A stretch of DNA of 64,000 nt, taken from NCBI GenBank assembly GCA_963795415.1, contig CAWCHQ010000001.1, positions 1,550,001 through 1,614,000 of the forward strand. Direction: 5' to 3'. The position numbers and the translations under genes were made by a program. Positions 40,260 through 49,061 of the stretch are shown in pieces (position 1 is the first letter of the stretch; the number at the start of each line of letters is the position of its first letter). The notes under the pieces are model-generated. The model had not been told where the DNA came from. It saw only the letters and a program-made list of their open reading frames with translations, and did not search any database. Source of the stretch: CAVSUZ01 sp963795415. GTDB lineage: Bacteria; Pseudomonadota; Alphaproteobacteria; Acetobacterales; Acetobacteraceae.

Positions 40260-40718
40260 TCACCGATGCATGCGTCGATTCCAGACATCCCGAGGCGGCT
40301 TTCCGAAGAGGGGCCTGGGTTCTGGAATTGGCAACAACTGAACTGCTGGCCCCTGCCAGATGGGGGCCGCCTCAGGCGTATGTTGACTGATGAAACTGAA
40401 AAAAAGACCGAGGGCGGCGATCACCACGCTCAACCCGACCAGGAACTTGACGACTGCCCAGACCCCCTGCACCAGCATGAGGACCCATCCCGGGGCTGCA
40501 ACCGCAGCTTCTGCCACCATTACTCGCTGCGTGCCCAATTGCGTTTCTGGTAGGAACTCCTTGACGGACCCGACGAGCTCGCTCCCCTGTAGAACGGTCT
40601 CGATATGGTCCCTGGTTTGATCGCTGATGCCCCAACGCTCAAGGTCGATCTGCCCGATACCTTGACAAAACAGTAGAAAAGTGGCGATTAACGAAACAAT
40701 TTTGAGCATCCTACGCAT
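40260..40718 (-). CDS. small two-helix membrane protein of unknown function
   Basis: A 152-residue ORF with a signal-like N-terminus (MRRMLKIVSLIATFLLFCQG), a polar middle (residues about 25-75), a strong hydrophobic stretch (GWVLMLVQGVWAVVKFLVGLSVVIAALGLFF, quoted in part: VVKFLVGLSVVIAALGLFF) near residues 80-110, and a proline-rich basic tail. No family recognised. Base composition is lower in GC than neighbours, so recent acquisition is possible. The alternative start is Met4. It is isolated between a monooxygenase gene and gene remnants. Confidence 0.5.
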   Translation of the reverse strand: MRRMLKIVSLIATFLLFCQGIGQIDLERWGISDQTRDHIETVLQGSELVGSVKEFLPETQLGTQRVMVAEAAVAAPGWVLMLVQGVWAVVKFLVGLSVVIAALGLFFSFISQHTPEAAPIWQGPAVQLLPIPEPRPLFGKPPRDVWNRRMHR

Positions 40719-40886
40719 GGATCACGATCCCCGCGGATCCTGTTACTGTCCGGCTAGCGCCGGCAAGCGGCTAGTTGGCCGGCCAAATCGGCCGGGGACC
40801 GCACACGCGGTTAGCCATCAAGTGAACCGAAGATGCTAATAGCGCTGTGTTGCGTCGACTATGAAGTGCTTCACACTTGCGAGGTG

Positions 40887-41060
40887 TGCAGAGCCATTCG
40901 CTGGATACCATCGCTGGCTCGAACGAATTTCGTCAGCGCCAACCCTACCCGCGTCGTCGGCGGCAAGGTCGAAGCCGTGCGGGATGCCTTCACCGACCAC
41001 GGACGCGAAGTGCCCGAGAGCTTCCCCGAACGCACCATCGGCGCCCTCGGCGTGCCGATT
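40887..41060 (+). pseudogene. C-terminal fragment of a second luciferase-like monooxygenase
   Basis: About 58 codons resembling the last part of the gene at 38909: SLDTIAGSNEF, then in another frame NPTRVVGGKVEAVRDAFTDH, GREVPESFPERTIGA. An extra T in a TTT run separates the two frames. Identity is clearly incomplete, so this is the remnant of an older paralogue, not a recent copy of the neighbour. Confidence 0.75.
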
Positions 41061-41084
41061 AGCCCGTGGAACCGGCCTCCTCGC

Positions 41085-41645
41085 TCAACCGATGTAGAGC
41101 TCCTCGACAGTCATCGTGATGCCTGGAGGATCGAGTCTGATTTCTCCAGATACGAAAATCCGTGTAACGATCTCGTCGCCTGGCATTCGCCAGTGGTGAA
41201 CGATGCGCTGCTCATCAGGCCAGACGATCAGGTAATGCTGCACCGAGGGCAGCTTGAAATAAGCATGTAACTTGGTGCCCGATCCCTTGTGATACTGTCC
41301 GCGGACAAGACTTCGACAAGCACCCGAGGGTCGGAGACTTTGGTGGAATCACCTGGCAGCCGTGATCCACCACGCAGAAGAGCGTCCGGCTCGTAATCAC
41401 TTTTTTCGACCTGGACCGCCACCGCTGAAAACCTCGCAGGACGTTCGTCCCGCCCCTCTGAGGGCGCGCCGCAAGGCGTCTCTCGCCGATCCCTTTCGCA
41501 AGTTGTGCGAAGCCCGCTCGGGCGCCATCGCAACTACGATGCCGTCGATACGCTCAAACCGGCCGGAAGGCTGCTGTTCAACCCAGGCCAGGAACTCCTC
41601 CCGGGTCACCGGGTTTTCGGGCTCGTGACTCCGGGCGTGTGCCAT
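41085..41645 (-). pseudogene. Uma2 family (DUF820) putative endonuclease, frameshifted
   Basis: Uma2 proteins have a PD-(D/E)XK-type nuclease fold and are about 185-190 residues. Recognised in order: MAHARSHEPENPVTREEFLAW, VEQQPSGRFERIDGIVVAMA, PERASHNLRKGSARDAL (frame 1); VQVEKSDYEPDALLRGGSRL and VSDPRVLVEVLS (frame 2); GTKLHAYFKLPSVQHYLIVW, MPGDEIVTRIF and LDPPGITMTVEELY (frame 3). At least two shifts; the second catalytic region YEPD-VEVLS is retained. Real function of the family is unclear; many copies per genome are usual. Confidence 0.82.
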
Positions 41646-41783
41646 AACGGGACCAGACCTGCAAATCGCTCCCGTTTGAGGTAATGCTCGGGAAAGGTCG
41701 TCAACGGTGCGAATCGCCGCGAGCCGTCAGGCGCCAGGCATCGTAGCGCACGGCCATGGCGTCAGTGCGTTCAGGGGATTTTC

Positions 41784-43154
41784 TTGGGATCGCGCCTTGC
41801 CCCTTCGGTGCGCCCCTGGCAGGAAGCCGCGGTGGCCTCGCTGATCCTCGACCGGGCCGGGCTGCTTGCCGTGCTCGCGACCCCGCTTTTCCTGCTCCAC
41901 GCCCCCAGCGTCGCGGAAGGCACGATCGCGATAACCAGCGTCTGCTTCGTGGCGCGCTCCGCCATCGCCTCCGACTGGTCCTGGCTGCGCACCCGCTGGA
42001 TGTGCCTCTCTCTGCTCTGGTGGGGTTGGATCGTGTTCTGCTCGCTGCCGATCCCCTGGCTGGGGCTGGGGCCCGGCGCCTTGCATTCGCTCGCCGAGGC
42101 CGTGGCGGTGATCCGATTCCTCCTGTTCGCCGCCGCAATGGAACATTGGATCCTGCGCGACCAGCAGATCCGCCGCTGGATGTTCGGCATAGTCGCCGCC
42201 TCCGCAGTCTGGATCGGCGCAGAATGTCTGCAGCAACTCGCAACAGGCCACGACCTGTTCGGTTACGTGCGCGGCCGCGATGGCGAACTGACGGGCCCGT
42301 TCCGCAAACCCAGGGCCGGTCCGGCCCTGGCCCGCATCATGCTGCCGGTCCTGATCCCGCCCATCGCCATCCTGCTCGCACGAAGGCGCGCCGCCATGAC
42401 TGCCGCCGCCTATGCCCTGCTTCTGGCGGGCGTGCTCGTCATGGTGCTGATCGGCCAGAGAATGCCCCTGATGATCACGGGACTCGAACTCGTCGTCAGC
42501 GCGGTGTTTCTTCCGCGGCTGCGGCCCGCCGTTCTGGCCGCCGGCATCGCGGGGCTGATCCTGGTTGCGGCCTCGCCGGTCGTTTCCCCGCCTACCTATC
42601 ACCGCCTGGTCGAGAAATTCTCCCACCAGATGGAGGATTTCACGACCAGCCAATACGGCCAGCTCTACGCCCGTGCCTGGCATATCGGCACGGCCCGGCC
42701 GATGGTGGGACGAGGCTTCGATGGCTTCCGCACCGGCTGCCCCCTGCCCCGCTATTTCGGCCCGACCTTCGGGGGGGCGCAGAAGGATGGCGGCGGAGCC
42801 GACATCTGCGCCTCCCATCCGCATAACTTCTATTTCCAGGCGCTGGCGGCGGGCGGCTTTCCGGGCCTGATCCTTTTCTGCGGCATGGCGCTGGGCTGGC
42901 TGACGCCGCTCGCCCGCGGCTTATGGGCCCGGCCGGATCCGCTCCGGGCCGGTCTGTTCGCCGCCGTTTTCATCCAGCTTTGGCCGTTGGCTTCCACCAG
43001 CGATTTCGTCAACATGCCCATCGGCGGCTGGTTCTTTCTGCTCCTGGGCTGGGGCTTGGCCGAGGCGCGCTGGCGCGTGCCGGCTCTCTCTCCCGAAGCG
43101 CAGACGGCAAGGGACCGATCAGCCGCGCTGATAAAGGAAGCTGAGATTGCCTGA
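41784..43154 (+). CDS. O-antigen ligase-like membrane protein (Wzy_C domain)
   Basis: A 456-residue polytopic membrane protein with about 10-12 helices. The first usable start is a TTG at 41784 (MGSRLAPSVRPWQEAAVASL) behind AGGGGA; a GTG giving VASLILDRAG is an alternative. The large periplasmic loop (about residues 285-370) carries the Wzy_C/O-antigen ligase pattern RAWHIGTARPMVGRGFDGF and CASHPHNFYFQALAAGGFPG with the conserved HxHN-like ASHPHN-FYFQ motif. Such proteins attach or polymerise O-antigen, exopolysaccharide or oligosaccharides. The next gene, a family 9 glycosyltransferase, overlaps by eight bases. Confidence 0.85.
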   Translation: MGSRLAPSVRPWQEAAVASLILDRAGLLAVLATPLFLLHAPSVAEGTIAITSVCFVARSAIASDWSWLRTRWMCLSLLWWGWIVFCSLPIPWLGLGPGALHSLAEAVAVIRFLLFAAAMEHWILRDQQIRRWMFGIVAASAVWIGAECLQQLATGHDLFGYVRGRDGELTGPFRKPRAGPALARIMLPVLIPPIAILLARRRAAMTAAAYALLLAGVLVMVLIGQRMPLMITGLELVVSAVFLPRLRPAVLAAGIAGLILVAASPVVSPPTYHRLVEKFSHQMEDFTTSQYGQLYARAWHIGTARPMVGRGFDGFRTGCPLPRYFGPTFGGAQKDGGGADICASHPHNFYFQALAAGGFPGLILFCGMALGWLTPLARGLWARPDPLRAGLFAAVFIQLWPLASTSDFVNMPIGGWFFLLLGWGLAEARWRVPALSPEAQTARDRSAALIKEAEIA

Positions 43155-44166
43155 CGCCACCGCCGTGATCCAGCCGCTGCCAGGAATCGGCGACATGATC
43201 TGGCACGTGCCGCATATCCGGGCGCTCGCCACCCACTGGGGCGCACCGGTCACGCTGGTTGCGAAACCGCGATCCGCTGCCGACCAGATATTCGCCGGAG
43301 ACGATTCGGTGGCGGAGGTGCTCTGGATGGATCGCAATCCCGAGCGGCGGCGCGGGGACCATGACGGCCCGGGTGGCATCGGGCGTCTGATTACCGCCCT
43401 GCGGGAACGGCATTTCAGTCGCGCCGTCCTGCTGCACCATAGCCGCACCCTGGCTTTCGTGCTGGCCGTGGCGCGTATCCCCGAGCGCCACGGATACGGC
43501 TCCGGGGCGCAACGCCTGTTCCTGAACCGCCCGCCCTGGCTCGCAAGGCGCGACCTGAAACTGCACCCGCATGCCCAGGCGACCGCCTGGCTCAAGGCGG
43601 CCGGCATCCACCTGTCCGATCCCGAGCCGCGGCTGGCAATTCCCGAGCGGGTGCGTGAAGCAGTCCGCCGGCGGCTGCCGCCTGGCCGCGGACCTCTGGT
43701 CGTGCTGGGGATCGGCAGCTCCGAACCCTACAAGCAATGGGGCGCCACTCGCTTCATCGCCCTCGCGAGAGGCTTGGCGGACGCGAGCTGGCGCCGTTTC
43801 GCCATCGCCGGAGGTGTCGCCGAAGCGATGCTGGCGGAGCAGATACGCGCCGGCCTGGGCGAGCGGGCGGAAGCCGTTCCGGTGATCGCCTGGACTTTGC
43901 CGGAACTCGCGGCCCTGTGTGCCGAAGCGGCATTCTACGTGGGCAACGATACCGGTGTGATGAACCTGGCAGCCGCCGCCGGGATTCCCGCCTATGGGCT
44001 GTTTGGCGCCACTCCGCCGGTCGATCATGCCGCGCGTATCGTGCCGATCCTGCCGCCCGACGGCGTACCCGACCTGCGCAATGGGATGCGGCGGATAACG
44101 CCGGGAATGGTGCTGGAAACAATTCGCCACCAGGAGCAATCGCGCGTCAGAGCCGATCGCGCCTGA
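43147..44166 (+). CDS. glycosyltransferase family 9 (heptosyltransferase-like)
   Basis: A 339-residue GT-B enzyme of the ADP-heptose transferase family. The start is TTG at 43147 (LPDATAVIQPLPGIGDMIWH), overlapping the upstream stop; the N-terminal PLPGIGDMIWHVPHIRAL is the family hallmark. The donor-binding C-terminal domain shows VVLGIGSSEPYKQWGATRFI, and NDTGVMNLAAAAGIPAYGLF. With the O-antigen ligase-like gene it forms a lipopolysaccharide-core pair. Acceptor and sugar unknown. Confidence 0.88.
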   Translation: MPDATAVIQPLPGIGDMIWHVPHIRALATHWGAPVTLVAKPRSAADQIFAGDDSVAEVLWMDRNPERRRGDHDGPGGIGRLITALRERHFSRAVLLHHSRTLAFVLAVARIPERHGYGSGAQRLFLNRPPWLARRDLKLHPHAQATAWLKAAGIHLSDPEPRLAIPERVREAVRRRLPPGRGPLVVLGIGSSEPYKQWGATRFIALARGLADASWRRFAIAGGVAEAMLAEQIRAGLGERAEAVPVIAWTLPELAALCAEAAFYVGNDTGVMNLAAAAGIPAYGLFGATPPVDHAARIVPILPPDGVPDLRNGMRRITPGMVLETIRHQEQSRVRADRA

Positions 44167-44265
44167 CGGGTTTCGCTTGAAAGCCGCACCGCTCGCCCTG
44201 GCCGCGCGGGCGAAGAAATGCCATTCTGCTCGCACCGAACCGCCGTCCCGAAACGGGTAAAACTC

Positions 44266-45846
44266 ATGAAACGCCGCACCTTCCTGACCGGAACCGCCGC
44301 CTCCGCCGCAGCCCTCGCCGCCACACCCCGCATCAGCCGGGGCGCCGACGCACGCGTGTTGAAATTCATCCCACAGGCCGATCCGACGATCATCGACCCG
44401 ATCTGGACCACCGCATATGTGTCGCGGAACCACGGGTTCATGATCTTCGACACGCTCTACGGCATCGATAACGCCTACAAAGTTCAGCCGCAGATGGTGG
44501 CCGGTCATAGCATGGAGAACGACGGCAAGACCTGGCGGCTCACCCTCCGGGATGGCCTGATGTGGCATGACGGAGAGAAGGTGCTGGCGAAGGACTGCGT
44601 CGCCTCCATCAGTCGCTGGGGCAAGCGGGACGCGTTCGGCCAGACCCTGATGGCCTACACCGATGAGCTCTCCGCGCCGGATGACAGGACCATCCAGTTC
44701 CGTCTGAAAAAGCCGTTTGCCCTGCTCCCCGATGCGCTGGGCAAGCCCGGCAGCAACATGTGCGCCATGATGCCGGAACGCCTGGCCAGCACGGATCCAT
44801 TCAAGGCGCTGACCGAGATGGTCGGCAGCGGCCCGTTCAAGTGGAACGCCAAGGAACGGGTGGTCGGCTCATTGGCGGTGTATGAGAAGTTCACCGGCTA
44901 CAAGCCGCGCGAAACCGGTACACCCGAATGGACCTCCGGCCCGAAAATCGTGAATTTCGATCGCGTCGAGTGGCATGTGATCAAGGACCCCGGCACCTCC
45001 GCGGCTGCGATGCAAAGCAAGGAGATGGACTGGTGGGAGAATCCCACCAACGACATGCTGCCTCTGCTGGCGGGACAGACGAACCGCATCACCGACCCCA
45101 CGGGGCAAATAGCCTGCATGCGGCTGAACCAGCTTTGGCCGCCGTTCGACAATCCGGCGATCCGCCGCGCCATGCTGAAGGGGATCGACCAATCCGAATA
45201 CATGATCGCCGTGGCCGGCGACAATCCGAAGATGTGGCACGTCCCCACCGGCTTCTTCTGCCCCGGCCTGCCGATGGCCAGTGACGCCGGCCTGAAGGTC
45301 TTCGAGGGCAAGCGCGACGATGCGGCCGCAAAAAAGGAGATCGAAGCAGCCGGCTACAAAGGCGAGAAAGTCGTGATCCTGGTGCCGACCGACTTTCCCA
45401 TCCTCAAGGCCGAGGCGGACGTCTGCGCCGATCAGCTGAAAAAGATGGGTTTCAACGTCGATTACCAGGCGATGGACTGGGGCACGGTCGTGCAGCGCCG
45501 GGCGAAGGAGGATCCACCCGACAAGGGCGGCTGGAACATATTCAACACCTTCTGGTCCGGCCTCGATCAGTCAAACCCGGTCGGCCACACCTTCCTGCGC
45601 GGCAACGGCAAAGCCGGCACCATGGGCTGGCCCACCGCTCCCAAAATCGAGGAGCTCCGGACCGAGTGGATCGATGCGCCCGATGAAGAGGAGCAAAAGA
45701 AAATCGCGGTGGAAATCCAGCTTCAGGCGTTCCAGGACGTGCCTTACATCCCGCTGGGCCAGAACTTCTACATGACCTCGTACCAGAAGGACATCACGGG
45801 CGTGCTCAATGGTTTCGTAATCTTCTGGAACGTCAAGCGGGTCTAG
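44266..45846 (+). CDS. ABC transporter substrate-binding protein, family 5
   Basis: A 526-residue peptide-type binding protein. The start at 44266 yields MKRRTFLTGTAASAAALAAT, a twin-arginine signal ending near SRGADAR; the longer ORF from 44218 adds no homology. The mature part begins VLKFIPQADPTIIDPIWTT and includes the GLMWHDGEKVLAKDCVASI family motif. It is closely paralogous to the frameshifted binding protein at 60931 (both share PQAD, DPIWTT, WDTLYG/FDTLYG, KDCVAS). No permease follows: it is convergent to another ABC operon. It may serve the permeases of the operon at 62517 or be solitary. Confidence 0.88.
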   Translation: MKRRTFLTGTAASAAALAATPRISRGADARVLKFIPQADPTIIDPIWTTAYVSRNHGFMIFDTLYGIDNAYKVQPQMVAGHSMENDGKTWRLTLRDGLMWHDGEKVLAKDCVASISRWGKRDAFGQTLMAYTDELSAPDDRTIQFRLKKPFALLPDALGKPGSNMCAMMPERLASTDPFKALTEMVGSGPFKWNAKERVVGSLAVYEKFTGYKPRETGTPEWTSGPKIVNFDRVEWHVIKDPGTSAAAMQSKEMDWWENPTNDMLPLLAGQTNRITDPTGQIACMRLNQLWPPFDNPAIRRAMLKGIDQSEYMIAVAGDNPKMWHVPTGFFCPGLPMASDAGLKVFEGKRDDAAAKKEIEAAGYKGEKVVILVPTDFPILKAEADVCADQLKKMGFNVDYQAMDWGTVVQRRAKEDPPDKGGWNIFNTFWSGLDQSNPVGHTFLRGNGKAGTMGWPTAPKIEELRTEWIDAPDEEEQKKIAVEIQLQAFQDVPYIPLGQNFYMTSYQKDITGVLNGFVIFWNVKRV

Positions 45847-45961
45847 GCTAGAGCGGATCGCGCTTGACTGGAAACGCTTTGCGTTTCCAGCAGCGCGTGA
45901 ATCCTGCTCTAAAACCATGAGTTAGAGCGTGCCAGGCTGATACAGTCAGCCTGAAACTGCT
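45847..45961. repeat. two-hairpin intergenic repeat
   Basis: Holds two perfect hairpins: CTGGAAACGC/GCGTTTCCAG (45868-45890, loop TTT) and CAGGCTGA/TCAGCCTG (45933-45953, loop TACAG), each flanked by TAGAGC...GCTCTA words. It directly abuts repeat copy 2. Similar TAGAGCGGATCGCG elements are common between genes in this group; a decayed match occurs at about 35047. Confidence 0.7.
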
Positions 45962-46073
45962 CTAGTATCCGATCGCAGAGAAGCGTGAGTCGCGAAGCGC
46001 GCACGCCTCGTCGCGTAAATCGGATACTCAGACAACAAGCGACGTATCGACTTTCAGAGAAAGTCGATACTAG
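45962..46073. repeat. 112-bp double-hairpin dispersed repeat, copy 2
   Basis: Best-preserved copy. Ends CTAGTATC/GATACTAG; palindrome 1 arms AGTATCCGAT (45964-45973) and ATCGGATACT (46019-46028) enclose an inner GC-rich stem; palindrome 2 arms GTATCGACTTT (46044-46054) and AAAGTCGATAC (46060-46070) are perfect over 11 bp. It fills the gap between convergent genes ending at 45846 and 46075; the TAG stop of the minus-strand ATPase gene begins two bases outside. Confidence 0.9.
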
Positions 46074-46074
46074 C

Positions 46075-47058
46075 CTAGTTCGCCCAATCACGAGTTGTGC
46101 CCGCCCTGATGCAGGCGGCCTGGTGATCCGGGGCGAACGGGGCGAGCGCGGGAATGGCCCCGGTGCATTCGGGAATGGCGAGCGCGCAGCGCGGCGCGAA
46201 GCGGCAACCGCGGGGCCGCGCGCGCGGGTCGGGCAAAGTGCCGGGGATAGCGAGCAGGCGCTCGCTTTCGCTGGCGAGCGAGGGCACGCAGGAGAGCAGA
46301 CCGCGCGTGTAAGGATGCAGCGGATTGTCGAACAGCGTCGCGACGGGCGCCTGTTCGACGATGCGGCCGGCATACATAACAAGCACCCGGTCGGCAGTTT
46401 CGGCAATGACGCCCATGTTGTGGGTGATGACGACGACCGCCATGCCGAGTTCGTCACGAAGATCGAGCAGCAGATCGAGGATCTGCGCCTGGATGGTTAC
46501 ATCGAGGGCCGTGGTAGGTTCATCCGCAATCAACAGGCGAGGGCGGCAGGCGAGGGCCATGGCGATCATGACGCGCTGCCGCTGGCCGCCGGAGAGCTGG
46601 TGCGGATAGTCGTCCATGCGACGGGCAGCGGAGGGAATGCCGACTTTCTCCAGCATCTCCAGCGCACGGGCGCGCACGGCGGCACTGGAGCCGCGCTCGT
46701 GCGCGTGGATGGTTTCGGTGATCTGATCGCCGATGGTGAAGACGGGGTTTAGCGAGGTCATCGGCTCCTGAAAGATCATGCCAATTCCTGGACCGCGGAT
46801 GCGCTGCATGCGGGATTCGGAAAGTTGCGTAAGGATCTGGCTGCCGAAGCGGACCTCGCCGGCCGCGATACGCGCGGGGGGCTGAGGGAGCAGGCCCATG
46901 ATAGTGAGTGCGGTTACGCTTTTGCCGCTGCCGGATTCGCCGACGATGCCGAGGATTTCGCCTTCGTCGAGGGTGAAGGAGACGTCCTCGATGGCGTTGA
47001 TTTCGCCGCTGCCAGTCTGGAAGGCGGTGGTAAGGTGGTGGACTTCGAGGAGGCTCAT
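46075..47058 (-). CDS. peptide ABC transporter ATP-binding protein, DppD type
   Basis: A 327-residue ATPase starting MSLLEVHHLTTAFQTGSGEI. Walker A GESGSGKSVTAL, Q-loop FQEPMTSLNPVF, signature LSGGQRQRVMIAM, Walker B LLIADEPTTALDVTI, and the DppD-type tail with CRFAPRCALAIPEC. It should pair with a second ATPase (DppF), but none is encoded next to it; the pair may be completed elsewhere or it may act as a homodimer. It is the last gene of the minus-strand five-gene operon. Confidence 0.92.
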   Translation of the reverse strand: MSLLEVHHLTTAFQTGSGEINAIEDVSFTLDEGEILGIVGESGSGKSVTALTIMGLLPQPPARIAAGEVRFGSQILTQLSESRMQRIRGPGIGMIFQEPMTSLNPVFTIGDQITETIHAHERGSSAAVRARALEMLEKVGIPSAARRMDDYPHQLSGGQRQRVMIAMALACRPRLLIADEPTTALDVTIQAQILDLLLDLRDELGMAVVVITHNMGVIAETADRVLVMYAGRIVEQAPVATLFDNPLHPYTRGLLSCVPSLASESERLLAIPGTLPDPRARPRGCRFAPRCALAIPECTGAIPALAPFAPDHQAACIRAGTTRDWAN

Positions 47059-47128
47059 ACGTGCGGTTCGGCTCTCAGGCCGTTCGGGATCGCTTCGGCC
47101 TTGCCGGGCCTCGCATTGACGGCGCTTG

Positions 47129-48028
47129 TCACTGTTGGATCCGGAGGCGGGGGTCGAGCACGTCGCGCAGGCCGTCGCCGAGCATGTTGAGGCCAAGCAC
47201 GGTGATCATCAGCGCGGCGCCGGGAATGGCGATGATCCAGGGCGCATCAGTCATGTACTGGCGGCCCTCGGCCATGATGTTGCCCCAGGTGGGGGTGGGC
47301 GGCACGGCGCCGACGCCGAGGAAGGACAGGGTGGCCTCGGTCAGCACGGCGTAGGCGAAAAGGAAACTAAGCTGCACGATCAGCGGCGCCATGGCATTGG
47401 GCAGGATGTGGCGGCGGAGGATGCGCATGTGGCCTGCGCCGGCGGCGACGGAGGCCTGCACGTATTCCATCTCGCGCAGCACGATGACCGAGCTGCGGAC
47501 GATGCGGGCGGTGCGGGGCGTATAGACAATGCCGAGGGCGATGATGACGTCGCCGAGCGACGGGCCGAGCACGGCGGTGACGGCGATGGCGAGAAGCACG
47601 GGCGGGAAGGCCATCAGCGCATCGTTGATGCGCATGGCAACGTTGTCGATGCGGCGGAAATAACCGGCGGCGGCGCCGATGAAGGTGCCGGCGATGGCGT
47701 TGATGGCGACGACCGTGACGCCTATCAGCATGGAAAGGCGTGCGCCCCAGATCACGCGTGACCAGAGGCTGCGGCCGAAATTGTCAGTGCCGAAGGGATG
47801 GGCCCAGGAGGGTGGGGCGAAGGTCGCGCTCATGTTGAGCTTGTTGGGATCGCCGGGGGCGATCACGGGGGCGAATATGGCGGCCGCCAGGATGATTACG
47901 AACAGAACCAACCCGGTGAGAAAGAGGCGGTGGTGCAGCAGGCGCCGAATGGCAAGGGCGGCGGGATGGCGGCGGGGCGGCTCCTCGATCGCGGCGGCAT
48001 CGACGGTGAGGGCGATATCAGGCGGCAT
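47129..48028 (-). CDS. peptide ABC transporter permease, DppC type
   Basis: A 299-residue inner-membrane permease. Features: first helix LFLTGLVLFVIILAAAIFAP, the PFGTDNFGRSLWSRVIWGAR hallmark, SMLIGVTVVAINAIAGTFIG, and docking loop EMEYVQASVAAGAGHMRILR. Overlaps the DppB-type gene by 11 bases; 70 bases separate it from the ATPase gene. Confidence 0.92.
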   Translation of the reverse strand: MPPDIALTVDAAAIEEPPRRHPAALAIRRLLHHRLFLTGLVLFVIILAAAIFAPVIAPGDPNKLNMSATFAPPSWAHPFGTDNFGRSLWSRVIWGARLSMLIGVTVVAINAIAGTFIGAAAGYFRRIDNVAMRINDALMAFPPVLLAIAVTAVLGPSLGDVIIALGIVYTPRTARIVRSSVIVLREMEYVQASVAAGAGHMRILRRHILPNAMAPLIVQLSFLFAYAVLTEATLSFLGVGAVPPTPTWGNIMAEGRQYMTDAPWIIAIPGAALMITVLGLNMLGDGLRDVLDPRLRIQQ

Positions 48029-48968
48029 CGTAGCGGACTCGGGGATCGAGCAGGGCGTAGAGGAGATCGACGCCGATGTTCACCAGGACCATCAGGGCGG
48101 TGACGACGAGGACGCCGCCCTGGACCATCGGGTAGTCGCGGTTGAGGACGGCCTGCGTGAGAAGCTGGCCGATACCGGGGATGGAGAAAAGCGTTTCGGT
48201 GACCACGGCGCCGGAGAGAAGCAGGCTGACGATGATGCCGATCACGGTGACGATTGGAATGAGCGCGTTGGAGAGTGCGTGCTTGATGACGACCTTGCGG
48301 CGCGGAAGGCCTTTCGCCTTAGCGGTGCGGACGTAGTCCTGGCGCAGGACCTCCAGCATGGTGGAGCGGGTGATGCGGGCGAGGAGTCCGGTAAGCAGAA
48401 GCGCAAGGGAGACGGCGGGGAGGGTCATGGTGGCGAGCCATCCGACCGGGTCTTCGGTGAAGGGGGTGTAGCCGCCGGTGGGCAGCCAGCCGAGATCGAC
48501 GGCGAAGAAGATAATCAGCAGCAGGCCGAGGTAAAAGTTGGGGACGGAGATGCCGATCATGGAGAAGACCATGGCGGCCTGATCGACCCAGGAGTTCTGG
48601 CGAAGCGCGGCGATTATACCGCTGAAAAGGCCGAGAATAAGTGTGATGACGAGGGCATAGAGCGACAGGCCGATGGTGATGGGCAGGCGGATGGCGATGG
48701 CGTGGCTGACGGGCTCGCCAAGCAGAAGCGAGGTGCCGAGATCGCCGTGGAACAGGGCAGCATACCAGCGGACGAGCTGGGTGAGGATGGGTTCATCGAG
48801 GCCGAGATTATGGCGGATCTGGGCGATCTGGTCGGGGGTTGCGGAGATGCCGGCGATCGCGGCGGCGGGATCGCCCGGGATCATGTGGATCATGCCGAAC
48901 GTTATGAGTGAGACGATCAGTAGTATCGGGATGGCGCTGCCGATCCGGCGGAGGATGACGGAGGTCAT
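48018..48968 (-). CDS. peptide ABC transporter permease, DppB type
   Basis: A 316-residue permease, MTSVILRRIGSAIPILLIVS start. Core family features are IHMIPGDPAAAIAGISATPD, the NSWVDQAAMVFSMIGISVPN segment, docking loop RQDYVRTAKAKGLPRRKVVI, and the GAVVTETLFSIPGIGQLLTQ motif. A 93-base gap with three hairpins separates it from the upstream binding-protein gene. Confidence 0.93.
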   Translation of the reverse strand: MTSVILRRIGSAIPILLIVSLITFGMIHMIPGDPAAAIAGISATPDQIAQIRHNLGLDEPILTQLVRWYAALFHGDLGTSLLLGEPVSHAIAIRLPITIGLSLYALVITLILGLFSGIIAALRQNSWVDQAAMVFSMIGISVPNFYLGLLLIIFFAVDLGWLPTGGYTPFTEDPVGWLATMTLPAVSLALLLTGLLARITRSTMLEVLRQDYVRTAKAKGLPRRKVVIKHALSNALIPIVTVIGIIVSLLLSGAVVTETLFSIPGIGQLLTQAVLNRDYPMVQGGVLVVTALMVLVNIGVDLLYALLDPRVRYDAA

Positions 48969-48984
48969 CTCGACCCCTCATCCG

Positions 48985-49052
48985 CCCCGGCCCGCGCCGG
49001 GGCGATCCTCGGGTCGTAGCCCGAGGGCAGGCTCTCTCCCGCAAGGGGAGAG
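48985..49052. repeat. three hairpins between binding-protein and permease genes
   Basis: CCCCGG/CCGGGG (48985-49002), CCTCGGG/CCCGAGG (49007-49026) and CTCTCCC/GGGAGAG (49034-49052) follow one another in the gap between the binding-protein stop and dppB start. The placement mirrors that at 2892 and matches the classic arrangement in which REP-like structures protect the upstream binding-protein mRNA. Confidence 0.7.
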
Positions 49053-49061
49053 GTGAAGATG

